A stretch of DNA of 64,000 nucleotides from Rapana venosa (Eukaryota > Mollusca > Gastropoda > Neogastropoda > Muricidae). The DNA is taken from assembly GCA_028751875.1 (NCBI GenBank), contig CM054140.1, forward strand, positions 14,420,271 to 14,484,270, written 5' to 3'. Positions 12,381-19,660 of this stretch are shown here, one piece after another. Made by a program: the position numbers and the translations under genes. The first letter of the stretch is position 1; each line of letters starts with the position of its first letter. Under the pieces are notes generated by a model. It did no database searches, was not told the DNA's origin, and worked only from the letters and a program-made list of their open reading frames with translations.

Positions 12381-15300
12381 CACACACACACACAGAAAAG
12401 CAATGGGAATGCTGATCACTGTATCAAACACAACGTGACAAAGTAAACATGTCTTGAGATTGGTTTCCAATGCAGAGTTGGTGAGTTGTATTAAAATTAT
12501 TAATTGGGCTGTGGCAAATTCCAATTGTTCTTGCACAGAAACTAACACAAAAATCTGTCTAGGTCACAGTTCATGTCCTCCAGCTAATAAGTAATTTCAA
12601 TAAGCACAGAAGTATTCATAGAGTAGCATACAAATATGTAGCACTTGATTTATTCACAAAAATCTGTCTAGGTCACATTTCATGTCTTCCAGCTAATAAG
12701 TAATTTCAACATGCACACAAGTATTCATAGAGCACTAAGAGTAGCATACAAATATGTAGCACTTGATTTACTTACACTCATGCATTACACAACACAACAC
12801 AACACACACACATACAGATACACACACAGTGACTGTAGTGTTTCATAGATTAGTTTGTATTCAAGGGAAACAACTGTCACGTGGTCATTATTATTCATCT
12901 TTATGAGTTACATACCTTTTTACTGTTACTATGGTATTCGATCATCAAGCTAACGAACGATCATTAAACTTTGGTCGCTCTATCATAACTGAGTTTGTTT
13001 ACATCTATCGATGTAGCGAATGAATCGGATCACAAACACTACAAACATCACATTGGCGACGAGGATGGTGAAGGAATTGGCTACAAACGTCATTTCTTCA
13101 AGCTGAATCAAGATTGAAATTATCGTATGTACTGACTCAGTTAGTCTATATTAAGTTAAAAACGAACTTTTCATGGCTACTGCACTTCCCACGTATCCTC
13201 CTTTCGACTGTTCTTCAGAAGCAAGAGCTATCCGATGGCAGAAATGGGTATCAAGACTGAAAAATATTTTTGTAGCCTATAATATCAAAATGATCATCGG
13301 CAAAAAAGCTCTTCTTCTCACCTATGCTGGTGATGACCTAAATGATATTGTGGACACTTTCACTGATGAACAGGTCCATCCTACTAGTGGTGAAACTCAT
13401 TTTCAAAAGCTTGCTGATGCTATCACTGAACATTTCAATCCTCAAACTAATGTAGAATTCCAGAAGTACATTTTCCGTCGTTGTGAACAGAAAGGTGATG
13501 TAGATGACTATTATGGGGAACTAAAACAACTGGCAGCAACCTGTGGCTTCAATGATCCAGATGCAGAAATTAAATCTCAGTTTATTGCAGGCTGCCGAAG
13601 CAACAAGGTACGTGAAAAGGGACTAGCAACTCCTGCCATGACTCTAAAAGACTTGCTTACATATGCCCGCACACTAGAGCTCACATCAAAGCAAGCTAAA
13701 ACAATGGCTACATCAGCAGAAGTACATCATGTTTCTTTCCCCAAATCACATCATCATCATCGTCATCATGACCAACGTCATCAACCTTCTACCTGTCGTA
13801 ACTGTGGTGGTGAATGGCCTCATCAGAGTGGACAGAGATCTTGTCCAGCATACAATAAACACTGCAACAAATGTTCAAAGTTGCATCACTTTGCATCAGT
13901 GTGCCGTTCTAGTGGTGGTGCAATAGCAAAATCTTCACCAAAAGCACCCAGCTGGAAAAAGAAATCTAAAAAATCACACATCCACCTGGTCAACGACAGT
14001 GATGAGGATGCAGAAGAAACCAACACTATTGAGATTGATTCTACCGATCCTGATGACATAGAATATGTTTTCACAACACGTAGCTCCTGTGAACTACCAC
14101 ATTTTAATGTCTCCATCAATGAACACACATTCTCATTCCTGGCAGATTCTGGTGCTTCTATCAACCTGCTATCTGAACAAGACTTTGAAAAACTCAAACC
14201 AAAACCTATGCTACAGCCTTCTAGCAAGCGAGTGGCAGCATATGGCAGTAAGAATCACATTCCAGTACTTGGTGCATTCGATGCGGTTTTAAACTACAGT
14301 AACACTAGTACGACTACTACCATATTTGTGGTACCAGGCACTGAACGACCAATTCTGTCTTGGAAAACATCTCAAGCACTTAAACTATTAAGCACTGTTA
14401 ACCATGTCAAGTCAGTGCATGAACAGCTGAAAGAGGAATACTCTGATCTATTCTCTGGTCTGGGTTGCCTGAATAATAAACCAGTCCATCTCCACATTGA
14501 TCCAGAGGTTCAACCAGTTGCCCAACCATATCGACGTGTCCCATTCCATTGCGCAAGGACATAGAAGAACAATTGAAGAAAGATGAAGGCCTTGGCATCA
14601 TTGAAAGAGCGAGTGGACCAACACCATGGGTGTCCCCAGTGGTCGTTGTTCCAAAACCCAAGCAACCTGGCAAAGTACGTGTTTGTGTGGATATGCGAGC
14701 TGCAAATCGTGCTATTCGTCGTGAACGCCATGCAACTCCAACACTTGATGAACTGAAGACTATACTTTCAGGGGCTCAAGTATTCAGCAAATTAGATCTG
14801 AACCAAGGATACAATCAGCTAGAGTTGGACGAAGAATCTCGCTATATAACGACATTTGCTACTCATCTTGGTCTCTACCGATACCGTCGTCTCTTCTTCA
14901 GAGTGAACTCAGCCAGCGAGATCTTCCAAGAATCAATTCGCCAAGCACTCTCAGGCCTCCAGGGAGTCGTCAACATCAGTGATGATATCCTGTGCTTTGG
15001 CTCATCACAGGCAGAACATGACAACAACCTACACAACTTATTCGAGAGACTCCGTCAAAACAACTGACGCTCCATGGTGACAAGTGTTGTTTTCAACAAA
15101 ACATCACTTGAATTTCTTGGCATTATCTTCGGAGAAGATGGCATCAAGCCCAGTCAAGACAAACTGAAGAACATCCTTGACCTTCCAACTCCTAAGAACG
15201 CAACAGAAGTCCGAAGCCTTCTTGGCATGATGAACTTTTGTGGTTCCCATCATATTCCCAACTACGCTTCCCTGACATATGATCTGCGGCAGCTAACAAA

Positions 15301-17959
15301 GAAAAGCACTCCTTGGTCTTGGACATCAAAACATGATGCAGCACTGACCAAGCTGAAAACTGCTCTGAGTGAAGCAACAACTCTTGCATACTTTGATCAA
15401 GGAAGCCCACCAACATCTACACTGACGCAAGTCCAGTGGGTATATCTGCAGTGCTCACTCAAGAAGGCCGAATCATTCAATATGCAAGCCGAGCTCTATC
15501 ACCCACAGAGCAAAGATATTCTCAAACTGAGCGAGAGGCACTCGCCATTGTGTGGTCATGTGAATATTACCACATCTTCATTTTTGGTGCTCCTTTCACG
15601 GTCCACACTGATCACAAACCCTTAGTGCCAATGTTCAATAATCCTCGAGCTCAACTATCAGCCCGTCTTGAACGTTGGATCATGCGACTGCAACCATATG
15701 AAATAACAGTCGTCTATCGACCTGGTGCTGACAATCCTGCAGATTACCTGAGCCGCCACCCAGTCCAGCAATCTTCTAACAGAGAGCAAGAGAAGGATGC
15801 AGAGGATTATGTGCACTATGTTGTGACTACCTCAACGCCTAAAGCAATGACCATCACTGAAGTTGCTGAGGAAACAGCAAAAGATACAACACCGACTGCT
15901 GTGATCCAAGCCATGCTCACTGACAAGTGGTACAACAAAGGAGAGGAAATCAACACACAGACATTTCATAGTCTCTACCTTTGCCGTCATGAACTTTCAC
16001 TGGCTCACGATTCCGGCATTATTCTGAAAGGCCATCAGATTGTCCTGCCTACATCACTTCACCAGAAAGCCGGAATATTGCTCACAACCGGTCATCAAGG
16101 TGTTGTCAAAACAATTGCACTGTTGCGTGAAAAAGTCTGGTTCAAAGGCATGCAACCTCTGGTTGAACACACAGTCAGGAACTGTATGACTTGCCAAGTG
16201 GCAACACCCAAAACAACCCGTGAACCTCTCCAGATGTCTGAACTACCCAATGCACCATGGACCGAGCTGTCCTGTGACTTTGGACATCTTCCCAATGGAA
16301 AATATATCCTGGTTGTCACTGATGAGTACTCCAGGTACCCCATAGTGGATGTGCTGGACTCAACATCAGCAAACACCGTTATTCCACACCTGGACAAAAT
16401 TTTTGCTGAGTTTGGCATTCCTGAAATCCTGAAAACCGACAATGGACCCCCCTTCAATTCTCACAAGTTTGCTCAATTCTGTGAACACATGGGCATCAAA
16501 CATCGCAAAATCACCCCTCTGTGGCCCCGTGCCAACGCAGAAACCGAACGCTTCATGCGCACCATCAAAAAAGTCATCAGATCCTCCACTTTTCCCAACT
16601 TCAAGCAGGAAATGTACAAATTTCTCCTGGACTACCGTGCTACTCCTCACAGCACCACTGGTGTTTCTCCTGCCACTGCCTTGTTTGGTCGTACACTGAG
16701 GACGAAACTGCCCCAGCTCCCAGCACAGCGTCATGATGCTGACCACAACATGCGCAGCAGAGACACTCAAAAAAAAAGCCAACATGAAACGCTACGCTGA
16801 CAGTAAGGCATACATCAAACCCTCCTCCATAACCGTGGGTGATGCTGTACTCCTGAAGAATTCCCAGCCCTCCAACGCTGACACACCTTACCAGCCAGCC
16901 CCTCTTGTGGTTATTAGCAAGAAAGGATCAATGGTTACAGCCCAGAGAGGACAACAGACTGTCACCAGAAACAGCAGTTTCTACAAGAAGTCTCCACAAC
17001 AGCCCTTTACTACTGACACCGAGACTGATCCCACTTCTGAGCTGGATGAAGGTGAAGCTGAGAACACTGCACCCCCAGACAGACCCCATGCACACACCAC
17101 ACCCAGCAATCACTCACACAACACTCATACATCTGCGACTGAACCCAGAAGATCCAATCGCCAAATCCAACTACCCAAGAAATTTGATGATTTTGTCATG
17201 TGACAATGTTAGTTATCAAACTGAAGTGAAATATGAATTTATTAGAATTTCAATGACACTTCATTATGTTTAGTTACTCACTCAGTTACTGTTAGAATCA
17301 AGAGTTCCTGTTGAACTGTTCATTCTTTTCAAACTTGCATTTTATCTCCGGTATCAACACTCGGTATTTAAAAAAAAAAATAAAATATTTCATTGGTTTT
17401 CCATGTATCAATTTATAAATTTGTGCACCAAACTTCATTTGAACAAGTAATTCAAAAGTCTACATTAACTTTGCTACCATCTTGGAGAGGAGAAGGAGGA
17501 AAGAGTTACAAGTATAGCTGATGAATTAAGAAGTTGAACAATTTATTTAGAATATCATCATCTCAGATTCAAATGTTAGTATATCATCCATCAAATGTTA
17601 TTGGAAAATTATCTGATTATCTCCGTTCAATTTTTCAACCATTTTTCATCCGAGGAAGGAGGTGATGTAGTGTTTCATAGATTAGTTTGTATTTAAGGGA
17701 AACAACTGTCACGTGGTCATTATTATTCATCTTTATGAGTTACATACCTTTTTACTGTTACTATGGTATTCGATCATCAAGCTAACGAACGATCATTAAA
17801 CTTTGGTCGCTCTATCATAACTGAGTTTGTTTACATCTATCGATGTAGCGAATGAATCGGATCACAAACACTACAAACATCACAGTGACACACACACACA
17901 GTCTCACACACACACACATACACACAGTGACACACACATACAAACACACATACACAGAG

Positions 17960-18004
<45 letters not shown>

Positions 18005-19487
18005 ATAGCCTGGTGGTTAGCGTGATGTGCTTGTGATCTGCTGATCTGGGTTCAATTCCTGTTGAAGAGGATTTTTCCTCTGGAGTTAACATCAGTGCCA
18101 ACTCCACTCTCTCCAAAGGTCCTTCAGATGAGACTATAAACTGAGATCCTGTGTGCGAACGCACAAACACCTTGTGCACATGTTAAAACCTGTTCCGCTT
18201 TTCAGAAGAGTAGGCCATTGTGTGCTGGTGGGAACGGATGACAAAATTGACAAAACTGCATACACACAGGGACTGGATGAAAAAAAGCAAATGAGTGCTT
18301 ATTCCATTATCCTCAAAATAAAAGAATAAAATAAAATAAATAAAACAGACACACACACTCACACTCACATCACACTAAATACATCTAGATTAAACACACG
18401 TGTCCAAGAGGCTGAATCTTTAAAAATGTATTTATAATACTCAAAGTAGTTTTTTCTAAGTTTAGATAAAGTAATCATAGATACAACTGATACTAGATGG
18501 GTCTTTGGCTGATAAGTTAGTAATAACAGGCAATGAAAAGTGATTTTGTAATTACAAATGAAACAAGCAGTGAAAACTGAAGGGGTTACTCAACTTACTG
18601 TTTGCATTGTTTCAATGTTATAGATTGTACACTTAATCAAGTTAATGATATACCAGACTTTCTTGTCTCCAGAGGGTTTTTGACTTTTTCCCTGTGTTTA
18701 TTTCAATGTCATCCACATCACTGGCTATAAGTATAACTGGCCACCTCTTCTTCAAAAGGGTTAGCCTACAGATTCTTTAATTTGTGTGGCAGATCATTTT
18801 GTGCAGTTATGACTTATGTACAGTGTCGTTCAGAAGATATACAATGACAAATCAATGGAAAAGTCAAAACCATATAACTCATGGGGAACTGCCCCCTCAA
18901 ATGGGTGGCTCAGTTGTGACTCAAACCAACAGTAACCACTCTAATCACTGAGCTATTGCTATCCCCGCCCTCACTCTTGCCCTCATTAAAGTTTTTGAGT
19001 CATTAGGCCTACCATCAAAAATCACCTTAGCACAAAAATATCTGGATTTATACGCAACTCCACATGCATACCAACATCGAAAACGATCCGCACAACATGT
19101 TATCAACACACACACACACTCAGCATTAAGAATTATATATACACATGATGTATCTTAGGCATTCCTGCAGACAGCACTCATCGTTCCAATCGCAGACTCG
19201 ACGGCCGAGTGAGTCACTCGGCCATCGATTCAGCATCACAACATCACATCCTTCTGTCCGGTTTCATTGTCAAACAGATAAACCGATACAAAATATTAAA
19301 AGTAACTCAAAATACATGTAGGCCAAGTAAATAACAGTAAAATCATAATTCATATTGGTGAATTCTTCACATGCCAAGGTATTGGTTTACCGACCTGTTG
19401 CAAATCGTCTGTCTGCGAGTCTGAATCGAACTTTTTCCGAATGGATTTCCCCAAGTTCTTCGCAATCTTTCGTCCTTTCGACGACAT
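245..19487 (-). CDS. HMHA1/GMIP/ARHGAP29-family Rho GTPase-activating protein, N-terminal 465 residues (gene runs off the window)
   Basis: Joined coding exons, in transcript order on the minus strand: 19487-19395, 9127-8881, 7733-7590, 7017-6927, 6559-6417, 5876-5742, 5091-4982, 4019-3954, 2960-2880, 2009-1863, 1215-1138, 304-245 (1395 nt). Every junction has AG/GT borders and all phases agree, with no internal stop. Residues about 32-113 carry a Ser-rich linker and the segment LKNVF; residues about 245-465 form an F-BAR-type helical region with [20 protein letters not shown], then Lys/Glu-rich coiled coil, which follows the known order in human ARHGAP29 and HMHA1. In those proteins C1 and RhoGAP domains come next; here they would lie before base 1. 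The family couples membrane-binding F-BAR dimers to inactivation of Rho at the cell cortex. Which of the three vertebrate paralogues it is closest to cannot be decided from this half. Confidence 0.93.
467..488 (+). repeat. Poly-G tract (22 G)
   Basis: Uninterrupted G run directly in front of the SINE-like sequence 489-720, inside intron 11. Confidence 0.9.
489..720 (+). mobile_element. Diverged SINE, family A
   Basis: Begins with ACAGCCTAGCCACTAGT, a weak tRNA-like A-box region. The later part (AGTCC, ATGAGTCTATAAA, TGTGAACACAT, then CCATCTTTCACAGAAGG) parallels the better-preserved copy at 18004-18345. It lies in intron 11 in antisense to the gene. Confidence 0.5.
1138..1215 (-). CDS. Exon 11 of the F-BAR RhoGAP gene
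   Basis: 78 bp, 26 codons, phase 0 to 0; acceptor TGTATGTTGCAG, donor GTATTG. Encodes [20 protein letters not shown] and LEKTK, matching the Y-K/R-x-C-V segment of the family. Confidence 0.94.
1863..2009 (-). CDS. Exon 10 of the F-BAR RhoGAP gene
   Basis: 147 bp, 49 codons, phase 0 to 0; acceptor TTATCTTGCAG, donor GTGAAC. Encodes a long charged coiled coil: [20 protein letters not shown], then Lys/Glu-rich sequence ending EEDAMHK. (TA)n and (GT)n runs lie just upstream in intron 9. Confidence 0.94.
2040..2131 (+). repeat. (TA)n then (GT)n microsatellite
   Basis: A short TA run followed by a GT run with few interruptions, in intron 9 close to the exon 10 acceptor. Confidence 0.95.
2495..2592 (+). 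repeat. Short tandem repeat with a self-complementary core
   Basis: Four units of about 20-26 bp, each holding CAGTGTACATGTACATTAAT or a one-base variant. TGTACATGTACA in each unit is a perfect 12-bp palindrome, so single strands could fold. Confidence 0.85.
2880..2960 (-). CDS. Exon 9 of the F-BAR RhoGAP gene
   Basis: 81 bp, 27 codons, phase 0 to 0; acceptor GTTGTTTTTCAG, donor GTAAGT. Encodes [20 protein letters not shown], the basic F-BAR segment that in relatives reads as PL-x-RR-x-E followed by RKEIKE(L/Q)W. Confidence 0.94.
3240..3335 (+). repeat. (CA)n-rich tract, intron 8
   Basis: Interrupted CA repeat with TGCATGCATGCG and CACCCACA variants. Apparent open frames across it are repeat translations. 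Confidence 0.9.
3954..4019 (-). CDS. Exon 8 of the F-BAR RhoGAP gene
   Basis: 66 bp, 22 codons, phase 0 to 0; acceptor GCTGTGTTTCAG, donor GTAATA. Encodes an amphipathic helix ending HTSKFVE, matching the position before the conserved QPL element of relatives. Intron 7 upstream carries a piggyBac-like MITE. Confidence 0.92.
4216..4922. mobile_element. piggyBac-like MITE, copy A (intron 7)
   Basis: A 707-bp element bounded by TTAA on both sides (4216-4219, 4919-4922). Left end TTAACCACTAAACAGCC and the inverted right end TTAACCTCTTAACTGCC form an imperfect terminal inverted repeat. TTAA target duplication with CC at the tip is the piggyBac pattern. There is no transposase frame. Close to the left end AAATTTTCCAGGG occurs twice, a duplication absent in the copy at 11438. 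Most of the interior matches that copy. Confidence 0.68.
4982..5091 (-). CDS. Exon 7 of the F-BAR RhoGAP gene
   Basis: 110 bp, phase 1 to 0; acceptor GTTTGTTTCAG, donor GTATGT. Encodes [18 protein letters not shown] and [14 protein letters not shown], the signature F-BAR segment of this family. Confidence 0.95.
5742..5876 (-). CDS. Exon 6 of the F-BAR RhoGAP gene (start of F-BAR)
   Basis: 135 bp, phase 1 to 1; acceptor ATTGTTGGCAG, donor GTGAGAA. Encodes [10 protein letters not shown] and [20 protein letters not shown], characteristic of the first F-BAR helix of HMHA1/ARHGAP29 proteins. This and the next exon make the family call secure. Confidence 0.95.
6295..6401 (+). repeat. (CA)n tract next to the exon 5 donor
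   Basis: About 107 bp of CA with CG interruptions; in the transcript a (UG)n tract starting about 15 nt after the exon 5 donor. Confidence 0.92.
6417..6559 (-). CDS. Exon 5 of the F-BAR RhoGAP gene
   Basis: 143 bp, phase 2 to 1; acceptor CATGTGTGCAG, donor GTGAGT. Encodes SEYLMGDIV, a run of five Gln, and a Lys/Glu/Pro-rich linker. A long (UG)n tract begins about 15 nt after the donor, as after exon 4. Confidence 0.91.
6760..6920 (+). repeat. (CA)n tract next to the exon 4 donor
   Basis: Interrupted CA repeat ending in a pure CA run that touches the exon 4 donor; in the transcript it is (UG)n beginning within about 8 nt of the splice site. Confidence 0.92.
6927..7017 (-). CDS. Exon 4 of the F-BAR RhoGAP gene
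   Basis: 91 bp, phase 1 to 2; acceptor GATGTGTTTCAG, donor GTAGGT. Encodes an acidic segment and [15 protein letters not shown], which aligns in style with the helical region before the F-BAR in ARHGAP29. In the transcript the donor is followed almost at once by a (UG)n run. Confidence 0.92.
7590..7733 (-). CDS. Exon 3 of the F-BAR RhoGAP gene
   Basis: 144 bp, phase 1 to 1; acceptor TGTGTACAG, donor GTGAGAG. Encodes [17 protein letters not shown] and a following helix ending near INKIR. Intron 2 upstream (7734-8880) holds a 370-bp GT-rich tract and a retroposon-like tail. Confidence 0.93.
7845..8219 (+). repeat. Long (GT)n-rich tract, intron 2
   Basis: About 375 bp of GT with a GAGAGA block and GC-containing interruptions. 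Both strands read through as long artificial frames. It forms the largest simple repeat of the window. Confidence 0.95.
8380..8712 (+). mobile_element. Possible 3' end of a non-LTR retrotransposon
   Basis: A G/T-rich segment ending AATAAAGG then TTTTCGAATTTGAATTTGAA. A polyadenylation hexamer followed by a short repeated pentamer-like tail is the look of LINE 3' ends. No reverse transcriptase remains. Boundaries are approximate. Confidence 0.35.
8881..9127 (-). CDS. Exon 2 of the F-BAR RhoGAP gene
   Basis: 247 bp, phase 0 to 1. Acceptor CTTCTTTTGCAG, donor GTAAGTTC. Ser-rich N-terminal half, then [19 protein letters not shown], the helical pre-F-BAR motif shared by the HMHA1/ARHGAP29 group. 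It follows the 10.3-kb intron 1. Confidence 0.93.
9316..9388 (+). mobile_element. tRNA-like SINE head fragment
   Basis: TGGCACAGCGGTTAATGTGC resembles a pol III A box and AAGTTCAACTCC a B box. It abuts the left end of the hAT-like element. Confidence 0.4.
9914..11027 (-). pseudogene. hAT transposase pseudogene
   Basis: Three minus-strand frames in order: 11027-10632 (Ser-rich start, then [20 protein letters not shown]), 10635-10381 and 10147-9914. The last contains [20 protein letters not shown] and [12 protein letters not shown], the hAT C-terminal dimerisation region. Frames do not join without shifts, and a stretch around 10150-10380 has no consistent frame. No BED finger is seen. A non-functional copy. 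Confidence 0.72.
10451..10635. repeat. 31-bp perfect inverted repeat inside the hAT relic
   Basis: GTGATCGCTTCTGTACAAAA, continuing through 10481, is repeated exactly in inverse orientation at 10605-10635, separated by 123 bp. Both arms lie in the same transposase frame read in opposite senses, so one arm was probably copied into the other. Confidence 0.9.
11438..12112. mobile_element. piggyBac-like MITE, copy B (intron 1)
   Basis: A 675-bp relative of the element at 4216, in the same orientation, with TTAA at both borders (11438-11441, 12109-12112). Left end TTAACCACTAGACTGCC matches the inverted right end at 14 of 17 positions. It lacks the duplicated AAATTTTCCAGGG block. No transposase. 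Confidence 0.72.
12346..12394 (+). repeat. (CA)n microsatellite
   Basis: Short CA run in intron 1. Confidence 0.9.
12545..12775 (+). repeat. Tandem duplication of about 115 bp
   Basis: AAAATCTGTCTAGGTCACA at about 12549 recurs at about 12659, followed both times by the same TCATGTC(T/C)TCCAGCTAATAA and GTATTCATAGAG sequence with minor differences. A direct two-copy repeat. Confidence 0.8.
12834..13052 (+). repeat. 5' LTR of the Ty3 element
   Basis: 219 bp, TGTAGTG...CATCACA. It differs from the 3' LTR only at 12863 (C here, T there). It has the sequence CACGTG near its first third. Confidence 0.95.
13173..14564 (+). pseudogene. Ty3 Gag and protease region
   Basis: 463 codons from ATG in frame into protease. 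Gag core about residues 10-180; a His-rich stretch at 193-199; a zinc knuckle of CX2CX4HX4C type at C231, C234, H239, C244, preceded by another Cys pair at 208/211; the retroviral-type aspartic protease motif DSGA at 325-328. Gag and protease are in one frame, with no programmed shift between them. The frame is lost just before the RT region by a one-base deletion near 14549, giving a stop at 14562. Confidence 0.85.
14549..15067 (+). pseudogene. Ty3 reverse transcriptase region (N-terminal two thirds)
   Basis: 172 codons in the frame following the break at 14549. Palm residues are visible: Asp at residue 83 ([10 protein letters not shown]) and the catalytic pair in ISDD at 143-146. A TGA stop at 15065-15067 interrupts RT; it comes from a one-base loss compensated by a one-base gain near 15091, after which the original frame resumes. 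Confidence 0.85.
15074..15410 (+). pseudogene. Ty3 RT thumb and connection to RNase H
   Basis: Reads [20 protein letters not shown], then [10 protein letters not shown] and a Trp-rich connection. A one-base deletion near 15404 shifts the frame just before the first RNase H aspartate. Sequence to 15625 in this same frame is out of frame with RNase H and not meaningful. Confidence 0.8.
15411..16775 (+). pseudogene. Ty3 RNase H and integrase
   Basis: RNase H begins with YTDAS (about 15418-15432), continues with the TEREAL and HTDHKP elements and ends before residue 110 (counted from Met at 15436). Integrase zinc domain: H220, C250, C253; position 217, where relatives usually have the first His, is Thr. 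Catalytic core D281, D335, E371 with the D-35-E spacing is intact. The frame is lost in a nine-A run at 16769-16777. Confidence 0.87.
16776..17203 (+). pseudogene. Ty3 integrase C-terminal region
   Basis: After the A-run the frame continues [20 protein letters not shown], a chromo/GPY-type tail segment, then an acidic and His/Thr/Pro-rich tail ending [18 protein letters not shown] at TGA 17201-17203. Such tails are frequent in Ty3 elements; function unknown. Confidence 0.75.
17666..17884 (+). repeat. 3' LTR of the Ty3 element
   Basis: 219 bp, same ends as the 5' LTR. Preceded by the purine-rich sequence CGAGGAAGGAGGTGA. Confidence 0.95.
17888..18000 (+). repeat. (CA)n tract hosting the Ty3 insertion
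   Basis: CA repeat with GTGA/GAGT interruptions. The same type of sequence precedes the 5' LTR, so the element inserted into an existing microsatellite. Confidence 0.9.
18004..18345 (+). mobile_element. SINE family A, full-length copy with tail 1
   Basis: tRNA-like head with A-box-like TAGCCTGGTGG (18006-18016) and B box GGTTCAATTCC (18049-18059), a body with AGTTAACATCAGTGCCAACT and GTAGGCCATTGTGTGCTGGT, and a 3' tail (AAATGAGTGCTTATTCC, ATTATCC) ending in an A/T-rich AAATAAAA run. The reference copy for other family A fragments here. Antisense to the RhoGAP gene in intron 1. Confidence 0.78.
18346..19202. other. Intron 1 sequence near the 5' end of the gene
   Basis: No coding signal. Contains CA runs near 18350 and 19110 and a tRNA-like fragment near 18905-18960. 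Otherwise unremarkable. Confidence 0.6.
19203..19223. promoter_or_regulatory. Palindrome centred on an AP-1 site, intron 1
   Basis: Two perfect 10-bp arms (GGCCGAGTGA and TCACTCGGCC) flank one G; the centre contains TGAGTCA (19210-19216), the AP-1/TRE consensus. It sits about 170 bp inside intron 1. It could be an intronic regulatory element or the remnant of a palindromic repeat. Confidence 0.4.
19395..19487 (-). CDS. Exon 1, initiator exon of the F-BAR RhoGAP gene
   Basis: Encodes 31 residues, basic ([20 protein letters not shown]) then acidic. It ends in a whole codon, CAG, before the donor GTCGGT, and exon 2 also starts in phase 0. A donor four bases further on would break the phase. The ATG has A at -5 and G at -3 in the transcript. 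Recognition as the start exon rests on phase agreement and on the promoter-like sequence just upstream; this N-terminus is not conserved in vertebrate relatives. Confidence 0.82.
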
Positions 19488-19512
19488 GCTTCAGTCACTG
19501 TAAACCGGTTTC

Positions 19513-19539
19513 TCATTGCAGTAAAGCTGTTTCTTGCAT
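19513..19539 (-). promoter_or_regulatory. Upstream ORFs in the putative 5' UTR
   Basis: An eight-codon uORF starts at 19539 and stops at 19513. A further ATG at 19516 overlaps that stop (ATGA arrangement) and reads out of frame across the main start at 19487 into intron 1. With the uORF at 19618-19604 this makes three upstream ATGs, a layout that in animals usually lowers or conditions translation of the main frame. The transcript boundary is unproven. Confidence 0.4.
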
Positions 19540-19603
19540 CCGATTTTACAGAGTAAAGAAAGCAAACTTTTTCCCTAAGTTATTCCAAACTTTCTTTGGT
19601 CTG

Positions 19604-19660
19604 CTATATTTCCGCCATCTTCTTTGCTGCTTCGGAAAAGTCACGTGACGTGACGTCAGG
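19604..19660 (-). promoter_or_regulatory. Promoter-proximal CRE, E-box and YY1-like box for the RhoGAP gene
   Basis: Upstream of exon 1 in transcript direction lie TGACGTCA (19651-19658, full palindromic CRE) and TCACGTGA (19641-19648, containing the E-box CACGTG), joined as a dense TGACG/CACGTG array. Then AAGATGGCGG on the minus strand (19612-19621) resembles the YY1 box common at animal start sites. The ATG inside that box opens a four-codon uORF ending TAG at 19604. No TATA box is obvious. The start site is inferred only. Confidence 0.6.

Larger units (their letters stand above)
12829..17889 (+). mobile_element. Ty3/gypsy LTR retrotransposon, near-complete
   Basis: Flanked by a 5-bp target duplication GTGAC (12829-12833 and 17885-17889) inside a CA repeat. 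5' LTR 12834-13052 and 3' LTR 17666-17884 are each 219 bp, run TG...CA, and differ at one position. A likely primer-binding site follows the 5' LTR (TTGGCGACGAGGATGG, from 13053) and a purine tract precedes the 3' LTR (17651-17665). The internal part reads gag, protease, RT, RNase H, integrase in that order. Several frame breaks disable it as it stands. Confidence 0.95.

Noticed and set aside
18006..18060. Possible tRNA gene
   Set aside because: A- and B-box-like sequences belong to a SINE head followed by body and tail; the cloverleaf arms do not pair well and the same head occurs elsewhere.
19355..19648. 97-codon plus-strand frame
   Set aside because: It lies antisense to RhoGAP exon 1 and its 5' UTR; splice phase and promoter motifs support the minus strand.
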